Assembly (NCBI GenBank): GCA_945882755.1
Contig: CAMCWS010000034.1
Coordinates: forward strand, 1 to 19,994
Source: Bordetella parapertussis
GTDB taxonomy: Bacteria; Pseudomonadota; Gammaproteobacteria; Burkholderiales; Burkholderiaceae_C
Length of the DNA: 19,994 nucleotides
Direction: 5' to 3'
This document shows positions 1-7,752 of this stretch, in pieces. Made by a program: the position numbers and the translations under genes. Positions within the stretch are counted from its first letter, which is position 1. Every line of letters starts with the position of its first letter. The notes under the pieces were generated by a model. The model was not told the origin of the DNA, did no database searches, and was given only the letters and a program-made list of their open reading frames with translations.

Positions 1-571
1 TGCTGCGGGCGATGAAGCGCTGGCGGGAGGTGTCGTCGGTGATCAGGTCGATGTAGCGCTGGCGGTACTTGATTTCTTGGTCGTTGATGCCATGGAATTT
101 ATCGGGCAAGGGGCGCAGGCTTTTGGTCAGCATGCGGATATTGGTGATATGCACCGACAACTCGCCGGTTTTGGTTTTGAACACATGGCCTTCAGCGCCC
201 ACGATGTCGCCCAGGTCCCAGTGTTTGAAGTCTTCGTAAATGTCGACGCCAATCTCTTCGCCCTTCACATACACCTGCATGCGGCCAGTGCTGTCTTGCA
301 GCGTGGCAAAACTGGCCTTGCCCATCACCCGCTTTAATACCATGCGACCAGCAATACGCACCGTGTGTTTTTCTTCTGCTAACACCTCGGCGGTCTTTGC
401 GCCATGCGCGGTGTGCAAAGCATCCGCGTGATGCGCAGGTTTGAAATCGTTGGGAAAAGCCACCGGACCGCCTTGAGTCTGGCGAGCACGCATGGCGCTC
501 AATTTGTCGCGGCGTTCTGCGATGAGTTGGTTTTCGTCTTGAGGTTCGGGGGAGGTGGTGTTTTCGGACAT
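1..571 (-). CDS. lysS: Lysyl-tRNA synthetase, N-terminal part (runs off the window)
   Basis: Class II lysyl-tRNA synthetase charges tRNA-Lys with lysine in the cytoplasm. The first 190 codons are visible, read from an ATG at 571; the rest lies beyond the left edge. Residues about 20-35 form the charged N-terminal helix seen in bacterial LysRS. Residues about 70-145 are the OB-fold anticodon-binding domain ([19 protein letters not shown], then [12 protein letters not shown]). Residues about 160-190 ([16 protein letters not shown], then RQRF) are the family-typical entry into the catalytic core and motif 1. There is no clear Shine-Dalgarno sequence. A TAGAAT hexamer lies exactly 7 nt before the ATG, so a leaderless transcript is possible but unproven. 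The gene follows hsdR by only 25 bp in the same direction, so read-through from the restriction operon is plausible. The family assignment is secure. Confidence 0.95.
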   Translation of the reverse strand, partial: MSENTTSPEPQDENQLIAERRDKLSAMRARQTQGGPVAFPNDFKPAHHADALHTAHGAKTAEVLAEEKHTVRIAGRMVLKRVMGKASFATLQDSTGRMQVYVKGEEIGVDIYEDFKHWDLGDIVGAEGHVFKTKTGELSVHITNIRMLTKSLRPLPDKFHGINDQEIKYRQRYIDLITDDTSRQRFIARS

Positions 572-596
572 CCAAGGATTCTAAGAGCTTGATCTT

Positions 597-3500
597 TCAA
601 GAATAAACACCCGCATTGCGCTCCGGATAACTCTCAAACACATGCTCAAAAACCGCCGAGCACTTCTGCTGATAAAGCTCAGGCGTATAGGCGCGTGGCA
701 AACCGGTGTCCAGCGTGTCTTCAATCGTCAACTTCAACTGTGACCTTGCAGTTGATTTCTGCCGCCAATTCAGCACCAGCAGTGTTTTAAGGCGCTCCAA
801 CAACTCACGGGCAACTTTCTTCACTTCAGCCCGCTCCTCCGCCCCCAGTTCAGGGGAGGGTCGGGTCAGGATGTCGAAGATCACCAACTCTTCCTCGGTC
901 ATGTTCTCTCTGACATGGCGCTGTTCTTCGTCGTTCAAGCTGTGGGTCAAGGCCAGCAGTTCTTGGTACAGCGCCTCGATGGTGCGACTGCCGGCGTTGT
1001 AGCTTTCAATCAAGGCTTCAAATTTTTCAGAGAAGTCCGCACGGGTGCGGTTGAGTTCCACCATCTTTTCCAACTTGGCCCGGATGGCTGCTTTCAAGAC
1101 TTCGAGTTCGGTGTTCTTATGCTTTGATTTTTCAAATCGCTTGGCAAGGGCTTCAAAGTTGATCTTTGACAAGTCGAGTGCAGGCGGTCCTTCCTCGCGG
1201 ATGGAATGACCTGTGATGGAGTTATCCAGCAAGGTGTTGATGCCTGCCAGCACCTTTGTGATGTCTGGTGGGTTGGGGTTCAGCTTGGCGCGAATGGCAT
1301 CCGCAATCGTCGAAAGACTCGCCACGCGGCTGGCAAATTCCAGCACCACAGGGTCGGGCTTGACAGCCTTGTAAAGCATGGACACCAAGCGTTCATGGGA
1401 GAAGAAGTCACGCCGCAAGGCGTCTGGCGAAATCAAAGCATTCAGCGCATCCTCGATGGCTTGTAGGCGCTCAAGTCCACCCACATTCAGTTGCTCCATA
1501 TTTAACAGCATCACGCCATGTGCTGCACAAAAAGTCGTTGCGGCATCCACCGACTGGCGCAGCTCTTGCACCAATTGGTTCTTGTCCTTGACTGGATTGC
1601 TGCCGTTTTTTCCTGCGCCATATATCGCCAGTGCCTTTTCCAGCGATGCAAAGACGTTGGCATAGTCCACGATCAGGCCGCTGTGCTTGCCCGGGAAGAC
1701 GCGGTTTGCACGGGCAATGGTTTGCATCAGGGTGTGGTTGCGCATCGGCTTGTCGAGATACACCGTCGAACAACTGGGCGCATCAAAACCCGTCAGCCAC
1801 ATGGCACACACAAAGGCCAGCCGCAGCGGGTCTTGGGTGTCCTTGAACCGTTCGTCCAAACCCGGGTTGGACTCGTTCATGCGCTTGCGGTGCGGCTCAA
1901 TGTCCAGCCCCAGCTTTTGCATTTGCTGAATTTCGTTTTGACCGGGCGACACAATCACGGCCATGTCGGTGGTGTTCAATACCTCAAGCCTTTGTTTGAG
2001 TTCGGCCATGCGCACATCTCGCCGGGCTTGCTCTGCGCTCATGCCACCTTCGACTGGCGCATAGGCCAGCTCGCCCAATTCCTTTTGCGTTTGGGCCAAA
2101 TCTGACGCCCAATGCAGCTTGACCTTGTCGTGCATGCGCAGGGCCGTGGCTTTGTCAATTGACACCACCATGGCTTTGCCCACAAAGCCACGCCCTAAAA
2201 AGTGCCGCACGATATCTTTGGCCACAGTGTCCAGCCGGTCGTCGCGGGTGATCAGGTGGTACTGCCGCCCCAATTCACGCTCCAGCTTGGCTTCTTGTTC
2301 AGGGTCAAGGTCGGCATCTTCAATCAGTTGATAGATGTCATCGTTCAGGTCGGGGTTGACCAGTTGCAACTCGGGTGTTCGGTTCTCATAAAACAAGGGC
2401 ACGGTGGCCCCATCTTCAATCGACTGCTGAAAGTCGTAGATGGACACATAGTCACCAAACACTTCCTTGGTGCGCTCTTCGCCTGCAATCAGCGGCGTGC
2501 CGGTGAAGGCCATGAACATGGCTTTAGGCAGCGCGGAGCGCATGTTCAGCGCCAGCGTGTCGTACTGGCTGCGGTGCGCCTCGTCGGTCAAGACAATCAC
2601 ATCCGAGCGATCACAAAGCAATTCTGGCGTTTGAAATTTGTGCACCAGCGTGAACACATAGCGGTGGTTACCACGCAAAAGCTCTCGTAGGTGTGCGCCA
2701 CTGGCTGCGTGGCATTCTTCCCCTTCTGCCTCACTCACCGCACCCACGGCTTTAAAGGTTTTGGCAATCTGATCGTCCAGCTCGGTGCGGTCGGTCACCA
2801 CCACAAAAGTCCAGTTGCCAACGAGCTTGCGCAGCACCTTCTGGGCATAAAAAACCATAGAAAAACTCTTGCCGCTGCCCTGCGTCTGCCAGAACACACC
2901 GCCGCGACCGTGGCCCAATTTACGGGCTTCCAACATGGAGGCAATGGCGTTGTTGACCCCCAAGAATTGGTGGTTTTGCGCCATGATTTTGACCAACCCT
3001 GCTTTGTGTTCTGAGAACAGCGTGAAGTTCTCCACCAAGTCCAATAATCGGCTTCGGTCACAAGTGCCGCGCAGCATCACTTCCAGCGAGACACGGCGTG
3101 GCTCGTCTTCTCTGGCGATGCGTTTCCACTCCACCCAGCGCTCCCAGTCCGCAGTGAGAGACCCCACGCGGCTGTCTGTGCCGTTGGAGGCCATCATCAG
3201 CGCGTTGAACCAAAACAAATTGGGTATTTGCTGCTTGTAGTGGGTGAGGTTTTCATCAAACGCAGCACGCGCCGGAACGCCAGGCTTTTTGAGTTCAATC
3301 ACCACCAAAGGCAAACCGTTCACAAAACCCACCAAGTCGGGGCGGCAGGTGTAGAGCGCCCCCGTCACGCTGAGTTGGCTGACCAACAGAAAATCGTTGT
3401 TGTCGGGGTTCTCCCAATCCACGATGCGCAAACGCTCGGTCTTTTGCCCGCCTTGGGCATGGTCGGGTACCGACACCGTGATGCCCTCTTTGAGCAAGCG

Positions 3501-3785
3501 ATACACCTCGCGGTTGGCGGCTGCGGGCAGCATGGCCGAGCGGTCACGGGCAATCTCGTCGATGGCGTTGTTGATGGCCTCGGCAGGCATGGCTGGGTTC
3601 AGCCGTACCAAGGCCGCACGCAGCCGCACCGTCAGCACCACCTCGCCCTTGGTCTCGCGCCCCAGCGAGCCACTTGCGCCAAAAGTTTCTTCCATGGCCG
3701 ACACCGTTTGCCAGCCCAGGTCGGCAAACAGGCCAATGGCCGGTTGCTCCACCAGTTGGTCTTCGGTGTAAGCGTGGGCGCTCAT
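597..3785 (-). CDS. hsdR: Type I restriction enzyme, R (endonuclease/translocase) subunit
   Basis: HsdR is the DNA-translocating and cleaving subunit of a type I restriction enzyme, acting with HsdM and HsdS on unmodified DNA. The protein is 1062 aa, normal for the family. The N-terminal nuclease domain shows the PD...ExK pattern (RPD at 148-150, ELKK at 164-167). The SF2 helicase motor follows: Walker A TQGSGKS at 301-307, DEAH at 401-404, FTGTPL at 427-432, and a later helicase motif near QTIARANR. The C-terminal third resembles the HsdR C-terminal domain (DUF3387-like) that contacts the methylase. The ATG overlaps the stop of the preceding AlbA_2 gene by 4 nt (ATGA). The first 13 codons recur, slightly diverged, at 5692-5730 on the other side of that gene. 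The frame is open and no key motif is missing, so it appears functional. Confidence 0.97.
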   Translation of the reverse strand: MSAHAYTEDQLVEQPAIGLFADLGWQTVSAMEETFGASGSLGRETKGEVVLTVRLRAALVRLNPAMPAEAINNAIDEIARDRSAMLPAAANREVYRLLKEGITVSVPDHAQGGQKTERLRIVDWENPDNNDFLLVSQLSVTGALYTCRPDLVGFVNGLPLVVIELKKPGVPARAAFDENLTHYKQQIPNLFWFNALMMASNGTDSRVGSLTADWERWVEWKRIAREDEPRRVSLEVMLRGTCDRSRLLDLVENFTLFSEHKAGLVKIMAQNHQFLGVNNAIASMLEARKLGHGRGGVFWQTQGSGKSFSMVFYAQKVLRKLVGNWTFVVVTDRTELDDQIAKTFKAVGAVSEAEGEECHAASGAHLRELLRGNHRYVFTLVHKFQTPELLCDRSDVIVLTDEAHRSQYDTLALNMRSALPKAMFMAFTGTPLIAGEERTKEVFGDYVSIYDFQQSIEDGATVPLFYENRTPELQLVNPDLNDDIYQLIEDADLDPEQEAKLERELGRQYHLITRDDRLDTVAKDIVRHFLGRGFVGKAMVVSIDKATALRMHDKVKLHWASDLAQTQKELGELAYAPVEGGMSAEQARRDVRMAELKQRLEVLNTTDMAVIVSPGQNEIQQMQKLGLDIEPHRKRMNESNPGLDERFKDTQDPLRLAFVCAMWLTGFDAPSCSTVYLDKPMRNHTLMQTIARANRVFPGKHSGLIVDYANVFASLEKALAIYGAGKNGSNPVKDKNQLVQELRQSVDAATTFCAAHGVMLLNMEQLNVGGLERLQAIEDALNALISPDALRRDFFSHERLVSMLYKAVKPDPVVLEFASRVASLSTIADAIRAKLNPNPPDITKVLAGINTLLDNSITGHSIREEGPPALDLSKINFEALAKRFEKSKHKNTELEVLKAAIRAKLEKMVELNRTRADFSEKFEALIESYNAGSRTIEALYQELLALTHSLNDEEQRHVRENMTEEELVIFDILTRPSPELGAEERAEVKKVARELLERLKTLLVLNWRQKSTARSQLKLTIEDTLDTGLPRAYTPELYQQKCSAVFEHVFESYPERNAGVYS
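3747..3785 (-). repeat. Direct repeat copy 1: first 13 codons of hsdR
   Basis: This is the 39-nt start of hsdR (MSAHAYTEDQLVE). It matches 5692-5730 at 35 of 39 positions in the same orientation. The similarity starts exactly at the ATG and ends after codon 13; sequence upstream and downstream is unrelated. The two copies flank the AlbA_2 gene. Confidence 0.9.
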
Positions 3786-5665
3786 GGGGTTGATCCGCTA
3801 TCGGCTGATTCAGGCGGGATGGTGTAGCGTTGATCCGGGTGTTTTTCCATCTCTGGAATGGTGTAGGCGAGCAAGCCTTCATTGACCATCGGCGTCAGGT
3901 AATCCCTGACCAGTGGCTTTTGTTCGCGTCCGTGCAGAATGGTTGAAATTTCCCTTGCGCTGAATTCACGCCAACGACAAAGATCAAGAATCAGGCTACG
4001 CAAAACATCCCGCCTAGGTTTTGTCCCTTGAGGTGGGATGCGCTCCACCAATTCGGTGGGCAATGTCACCAGTAGCTGGTGACTATCTTGGGTGAGCTGG
4101 TGACTATTTCGGTCAGGCTGGTGACTATTTGACGACTTCGAGACCATTTCTTGGTCTAAATGGACGGGCATTGAGCTGAAACGCGATCCTGGCACATAGT
4201 AAGTGCGGCTCCCAGCGCCCTTCATTTCCAGCAGACCCAGGTCACGCAAGCGACGCAGGTGGGCCGAGGCGCTCAGGGTGTCCGTGCGGTTGATAGCCCG
4301 ATAAGCTGCATTGTCTATCGCCTCTAACTCCCTGACAAACACCAGGGCGCGGGATTCTTCGTCGCTGATCGCTTCAAGCGTCAGTGCCCGCAACCAGACC
4401 AAATCGTCGGGTCCCAGGAAGTGATGGAACAGGAAAGTAGCCACAAACTGATCAGGGCGGCGCGATGACTCAAAAGTAGGGGGCAACAAGTCCTGCGCAA
4501 TCATCAGTTCGCGCATGGCGCGAATGCCACTGCCTTTGGTCTCGGCGATATTGACCTCGTGCAGTACAGCGGCAATGCGCGGGTTACGTGTTTCCGAACC
4601 CGGCTCGCCCAGTTGTTCTTCGGCTTTGATCGAATGCCCAGGGTTGCGAATTTCAAGCCGATTGGCATAGCGGATGATCTGTATCGCACCGTGAATGCGG
4701 TAGCTGCGGTGCATGACTGCATTCACAATGGCCTCGCGAATCACACGCAGCGGCAGCGATGGCTCATCCTCACGCGCCAGTGCGCCTTCGGGCAGGGAGA
4801 ACGACTGAATCAACTCATCGCGCACCGTGTTGGTGGCGCGGCGAATCGCGGTAAACAGTGGTGCGCGAATCTCCAGCGTGTCAAAGCGATGGTCTGGGTT
4901 CTCAACCCACTGCCTGCCGGGCACCCGGATGTAGTCAATGCGCATCATCGGAAAGCAGCGCCGCAAGGCCATGGTGCTGCCAAATAACACGATGCCTGCA
5001 ACCGTAGGCTTGAGCAGCCCGTTCTCGCGTTTGGCGCATCCCAATGATCGCAGCAGGTCGTCCTTAGACCATGCCAATTCTTCCGCGTCGGGATTGATGG
5101 CCCGTCGCTGCTGCATGTAGTCATCAATGGCCGCAGGATCGATGTCGCTCATGTCTGCATCGGGAAGTACAGCCGCATCAAAAGTATCCAACTGGTGCCC
5201 AGCGTACAGCGCGATCAAATCGTCTTCCGTTCCCTCTTGGTCAGTCGGGCCCACGCGCCGAAAAGCACCGCGTGGCAGCCCCAAGTTTTGAAGAAAGATG
5301 GGCTTCTCGGTTGGGGCCGCCTCGGGCACGTAAACGACCACCACCGTCTTGCCGCTTAGAACTTCGACCGACACGCGTGGGCGCAGCGGATGGTTGAAAA
5401 CGCTGGCGCACTGGCTTGCCAGATCAGACTGCAGCTTGTCGGGGTTATCGATGCCGTCGATCTGAAAGGCATTGCTGAACAAATCGTGTGTGTCACGGGT
5501 CACACCCAACAGCAAATAACCGCCGCCCAGGCCCGGTTCGTTGGCAAACGCGCAGATCGTTTCCATGATCGACCGGTCGATCTGGCGAGACCGCTTAGCC
5601 TCAATTCGATGCGACTCGTCCAGCGCGGTGAGTTCCTGCAACAAATCCTCTGCAGTGCGCATCAT
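3782..5665 (-). CDS. AlbA_2 (Schlafen-like) plus HATPase_c_4 plus winged-helix protein in the hsd operon
   Basis: This 627-aa protein matches the COG2865-type architecture of putative ATP-binding transcriptional regulators; its function is unknown. Residues about 14-135 are an AlbA_2/Schlafen-type domain (ESHRIEAKRS at 18-27, CAFANEPGLGGGYLLLGV from 38). Residues about 300-415 are a GHKL-like HATPase_c_4 domain with an N-box (REAIVNAVMHRSY from 310), NPG at 341-343 and GSGI at 378-381. Residues about 430-490 look like a winged helix. A threefold heptapeptide repeat with SHQ core spans 513-533, and a second helix-turn-helix-like region follows at about 550-615. The ATG overlaps the stop of the 22-codon hsdR remnant (ATGA) and its own stop overlaps the hsdR ATG (ATGA). 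Relatives often accompany type I restriction loci. It may be a regulator of the operon or a defence effector; the sequence does not decide. Flanking direct repeats suggest it was inserted. Confidence 0.85.
   Translation of the reverse strand: MMRTAEDLLQELTALDESHRIEAKRSRQIDRSIMETICAFANEPGLGGGYLLLGVTRDTHDLFSNAFQIDGIDNPDKLQSDLASQCASVFNHPLRPRVSVEVLSGKTVVVVYVPEAAPTEKPIFLQNLGLPRGAFRRVGPTDQEGTEDDLIALYAGHQLDTFDAAVLPDADMSDIDPAAIDDYMQQRRAINPDAEELAWSKDDLLRSLGCAKRENGLLKPTVAGIVLFGSTMALRRCFPMMRIDYIRVPGRQWVENPDHRFDTLEIRAPLFTAIRRATNTVRDELIQSFSLPEGALAREDEPSLPLRVIREAIVNAVMHRSYRIHGAIQIIRYANRLEIRNPGHSIKAEEQLGEPGSETRNPRIAAVLHEVNIAETKGSGIRAMRELMIAQDLLPPTFESSRRPDQFVATFLFHHFLGPDDLVWLRALTLEAISDEESRALVFVRELEAIDNAAYRAINRTDTLSASAHLRRLRDLGLLEMKGAGSRTYYVPGSRFSSMPVHLDQEMVSKSSNSHQPDRNSHQLTQDSHQLLVTLPTELVERIPPQGTKPRRDVLRSLILDLCRWREFSAREISTILHGREQKPLVRDYLTPMVNEGLLAYTIPEMEKHPDQRYTIPPESADSGSTP
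4067..4129 (-). repeat. Three in-frame 21-bp tandem repeats coding for an SHQ heptapeptide
   Basis: The plus-strand core TGGTGACTAT occurs at 4077, 4098 and 4119, a period of exactly 21 nt. It encodes three heptapeptides, NSHQPDR, NSHQLTQ and DSHQLLV, in the linker between the two putative winged-helix regions of the AlbA_2 protein. Gain or loss of a unit would keep the reading frame, so the linker length could vary between strains. Confidence 0.85.
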
Positions 5666-5730
5666 GAGGCTGCATCTTTCGTGAAAGGATCTTCAACCAG
5701 TTGGTCTTCGGTGTAGGCGTGGGGGCTCAT
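5662..5730 (-). pseudogene. 22-codon hsdR 5'-end remnant, possibly a coupling mini-ORF
   Basis: This tiny open frame starts at an ATG overlapping the Abi_C gene stop (ATGA at 5730-5727) and ends at a TGA overlapping the AlbA_2 start (ATGA at 5665-5662). Its first 13 residues copy the HsdR N terminus; the last nine (DPFTKDAAS) do not. I read it as the stump of an hsdR gene that once followed the Abi_C gene and was displaced when the AlbA_2 gene arrived. Since it links both neighbours by 4-nt overlaps, it may now carry ribosomes from one to the other. No independent function is suggested, and no good Shine-Dalgarno sequence precedes it. Confidence 0.75.
5692..5730 (-). repeat. Direct repeat copy 2: diverged hsdR start upstream of the AlbA_2 gene
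   Basis: This copy encodes MSPHAYTEDQLVE. Against hsdR it differs at four positions: one changes Ala to Pro at codon 3, and three are synonymous (codons 5, 12 and 13). Recombination between the two copies would remove the AlbA_2 gene and leave the Abi_C gene joined to hsdR through an ATGA overlap. Confidence 0.9.
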
Positions 5731-6542
5731 TTTTTCGTTACAACCTTCTGAAGTTCTTGATGAGTTTCAAACAGGAACACGGCCAATGTTGCAGCTGCAC
5801 CGACTGCGAGCTTCGCATGCCTCGCGCCCAAACCTGCTGAAGTTCCATGCTTACCGTGGCCTGTTCCGTAAAGGCCACGCAATTCAGCTAGGTTATTGCC
5901 AATCGTCCCGAGATTACTCAGCAGTCGCTTGATTACCTCCGCCCCGCGCGAAGCCTCCGGAATACCGTCGGGAACAAGTTTCAGCTCCTTAAGGGTTGAC
6001 TTGGTCAGTGTCGAAATATCTGGCGTACCGGCCACCGGCTTTCCGCGCTCAGCAAGAATAGTTTTACAGCATGTTTCGATAAGTTCCTTGGCTGTTCCGA
6101 TCGCGAGGCTTGGGTCGCTCTGAACGGATGCCTCTAATCGTTTGATCTGCTCAGCAAGGTGATTTGCATTGAGTGTCTTTGCTTGCTCCCTAAGAGAATT
6201 AAGGTTTGGCACACTGGCTAGCAAGCGATTTGCTATTTGACGGCATTTCTCAGCGAGCACTTTTGTCTCAGAATCAGGATCCATATTCAAGGCTGCCTCG
6301 TAATCAGCCAAAGCGAGAACCAATTTTCCGACCAAGTAATCAGACTCTAGCTTCCAAAAAGTACGTAACTTGTTTGCTTTGGATGTTCCACCTGCCTTGT
6401 ACTTCTCATTGTGGATATCCTGACCTACAGATTCAAAGACAAATTCGCCGAAAGTGTGGTCAGAGAACTTGAGAACGTAGCCACTCGACATATTGAAGTG
6501 CTTTTCCAAAACTTGGCGGTCTGACAAGGATAGCGAGCTCAT
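5727..6542 (-). CDS. Abortive-infection (Abi_C domain) protein with HEPN-like RNase motif, inside the hsd operon
   Basis: The protein is 271 aa. Residues about 185-265 match the abortive-infection C-terminal domain: helical, with LRGLYGTGHGKHG at 221-233, followed by RHAKLAVGAAATLAVFLFETH at 241-261. R222 and H229 form R-x6-H, within the R-x4-6-H range of HEPN ribonucleases; RNase activity is inferred, not shown. The N-terminal part (about 20-85: GYVLKFSDHTFGEFVF, then KLRTFWKLE) is a conserved-looking region I cannot name with confidence, and a helical stretch (about 90-165) follows. The ATG overlaps the hsdS stop (ATGA) and is preceded by GAGG at good spacing; the stop overlaps the remnant ORF. 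Its place between hsdS and hsdR mirrors prrC of E. coli. A likely role is a toxic backup defence held silent by, or co-expressed with, the restriction enzyme. Confidence 0.82.
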   Translation of the reverse strand: MSSLSLSDRQVLEKHFNMSSGYVLKFSDHTFGEFVFESVGQDIHNEKYKAGGTSKANKLRTFWKLESDYLVGKLVLALADYEAALNMDPDSETKVLAEKCRQIANRLLASVPNLNSLREQAKTLNANHLAEQIKRLEASVQSDPSLAIGTAKELIETCCKTILAERGKPVAGTPDISTLTKSTLKELKLVPDGIPEASRGAEVIKRLLSNLGTIGNNLAELRGLYGTGHGKHGTSAGLGARHAKLAVGAAATLAVFLFETHQELQKVVTKK

Positions 6543-7750
6543 GCGACCTCACTTTGTATCTCAATTTGGCCGGAGAGTAGACGCGGTAGAAGCAGGTCAC
6601 GGGTGCGGCGGAGGTTGTTTATCTGGCGCGTAAGGAAAAAGATACTTTTGAAAAGAGGTTGAGTAAGTCGGTGAAAGTCCATGAGAAGAAGCTCAGTTGG
6701 AGCTACTACTTCCATGCTTTCAAACTTGCTCTTGTTTACATTTCCCATCGTTGCGCCGTTAGAGCCCAAATTTTCTAGTGCCTGTCTTGCCTCCTGCAGT
6801 CTAAAAAACAGAAACTCTCGGTATTCGTTTTTTGCAAGCACCACAGAGTTGATCTGCTGATTTGTCTGGCACTCTTCTGTCGTAATTGACACAACGCCAA
6901 TCGTGCCTATGCAACTCACACAGATAGAACCAACGGGTAGTGTCTTGTTTGATTGTAACTTTGCTCCGACTATCGACAGGCTTTCATTCGTATCAAGAAC
7001 AAAAATATTTCCATGCATATCTGGAGTTTTGATGAATGGGACATCGTCACCGAAAAAATCTGCATTGGTTTTACTTGGTGTTTTGCCAGTGATTGCTTTG
7101 CCGAAGTCTTTTATAGCCTTTACGTCCCACCCTTCCGGAATTTCCCCCAACGATGAAGCCACACGCGGATGGTTTTCATGGCCGGGGAAGCGGAAGTGGA
7201 CGAACCACTCGCGGTAAAGGCCTCGGGCCATGGCCTCCAAAATCTTGATGCGCCGCTGGCTGTTTTCGATCAGTTCGTCGTAGGCGGAGAGGATGCCAGC
7301 GATGCGATGCTGGTCAGGCAACGGAGGAAGCGGAAACTTAAATCGGCGCATTGCATCCTTATCCCCGCGCGGCATCTTTGTTCCCTTGGATGCAGTTACC
7401 GTTGACTCAATGAAGGCATCACTGGAAAGAACGTAATACAGGTAATGACTATCGATTTTTTCGTTGTCTTTGGCTCGGAAAATGACTACGTCCGCTGACG
7501 CACCGCCGGTCATTCGAGCCATCCAAACTTTTTTGAAATAGGTTCTGATGTTTGAAAATAAAACATCACCCGGTAGAAACAAGTTTACGTTTCCTGACGA
7601 AGGCAACTTTATTGCTCGTTCAATCCCCCCCTTTTCAGGCAGCATGTTTTCTGTCGAAATATAAGTTTCAGCAGTGAGTTTGCTCACACTGATTTTGTCA
7701 GTTGCCATATCTGCAACCGTGCCAAGGGTTTCAAGTACAAAAATCCCCAT
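6539..7750 (-). CDS. hsdS: Type I restriction-modification specificity subunit
   Basis: HsdS recognises the bipartite DNA target for the HsdM/HsdR complex. The 403-aa protein has the classic two-repeat layout. Target recognition domain 1 covers about 1-138. The central conserved region at about 139-185 includes FPLPPLPDQHRIAGILSAYD and LIENSQRRIKILEAMARGLY, then EWFVHF. Target recognition domain 2 covers about 200-350 (EIPEGWDVKAI, GKTPS, SNGATMGNVNKS). The C-terminal conserved region is at about 352-396 (NLRRTRDLLLPRLLSGQIEI). The recognition sequence cannot be read from the protein. The start lies 2 bp after the hsdM stop; the end overlaps the Abi_C gene by 4 nt. DNA coding for the recognition domains is AT-richer than hsdM, as expected for domains exchanged by recombination. 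No truncation or frameshift is visible. Confidence 0.95.
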   Translation of the reverse strand: MGIFVLETLGTVADMATDKISVSKLTAETYISTENMLPEKGGIERAIKLPSSGNVNLFLPGDVLFSNIRTYFKKVWMARMTGGASADVVIFRAKDNEKIDSHYLYYVLSSDAFIESTVTASKGTKMPRGDKDAMRRFKFPLPPLPDQHRIAGILSAYDELIENSQRRIKILEAMARGLYREWFVHFRFPGHENHPRVASSLGEIPEGWDVKAIKDFGKAITGKTPSKTNADFFGDDVPFIKTPDMHGNIFVLDTNESLSIVGAKLQSNKTLPVGSICVSCIGTIGVVSITTEECQTNQQINSVVLAKNEYREFLFFRLQEARQALENLGSNGATMGNVNKSKFESMEVVAPTELLLMDFHRLTQPLFKSIFFLTRQINNLRRTRDLLLPRLLSGQIEIQSEVA

Positions 7751-7752
7751 GA

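Noticed and set aside
192..575. Minus-strand 127-codon frame at the left edge
   Set aside because: It is a shifted reading of the lysS gene, whose true frame gives a clear LysRS N terminus from 571 to the window edge.
1518..2105. Plus-strand open frames opposite hsdR (also 2202-2690 and 3228-3827)
   Set aside because: They lie fully inside an intact hsdR frame with all helicase motifs, and show no recognisable domains or start signals.
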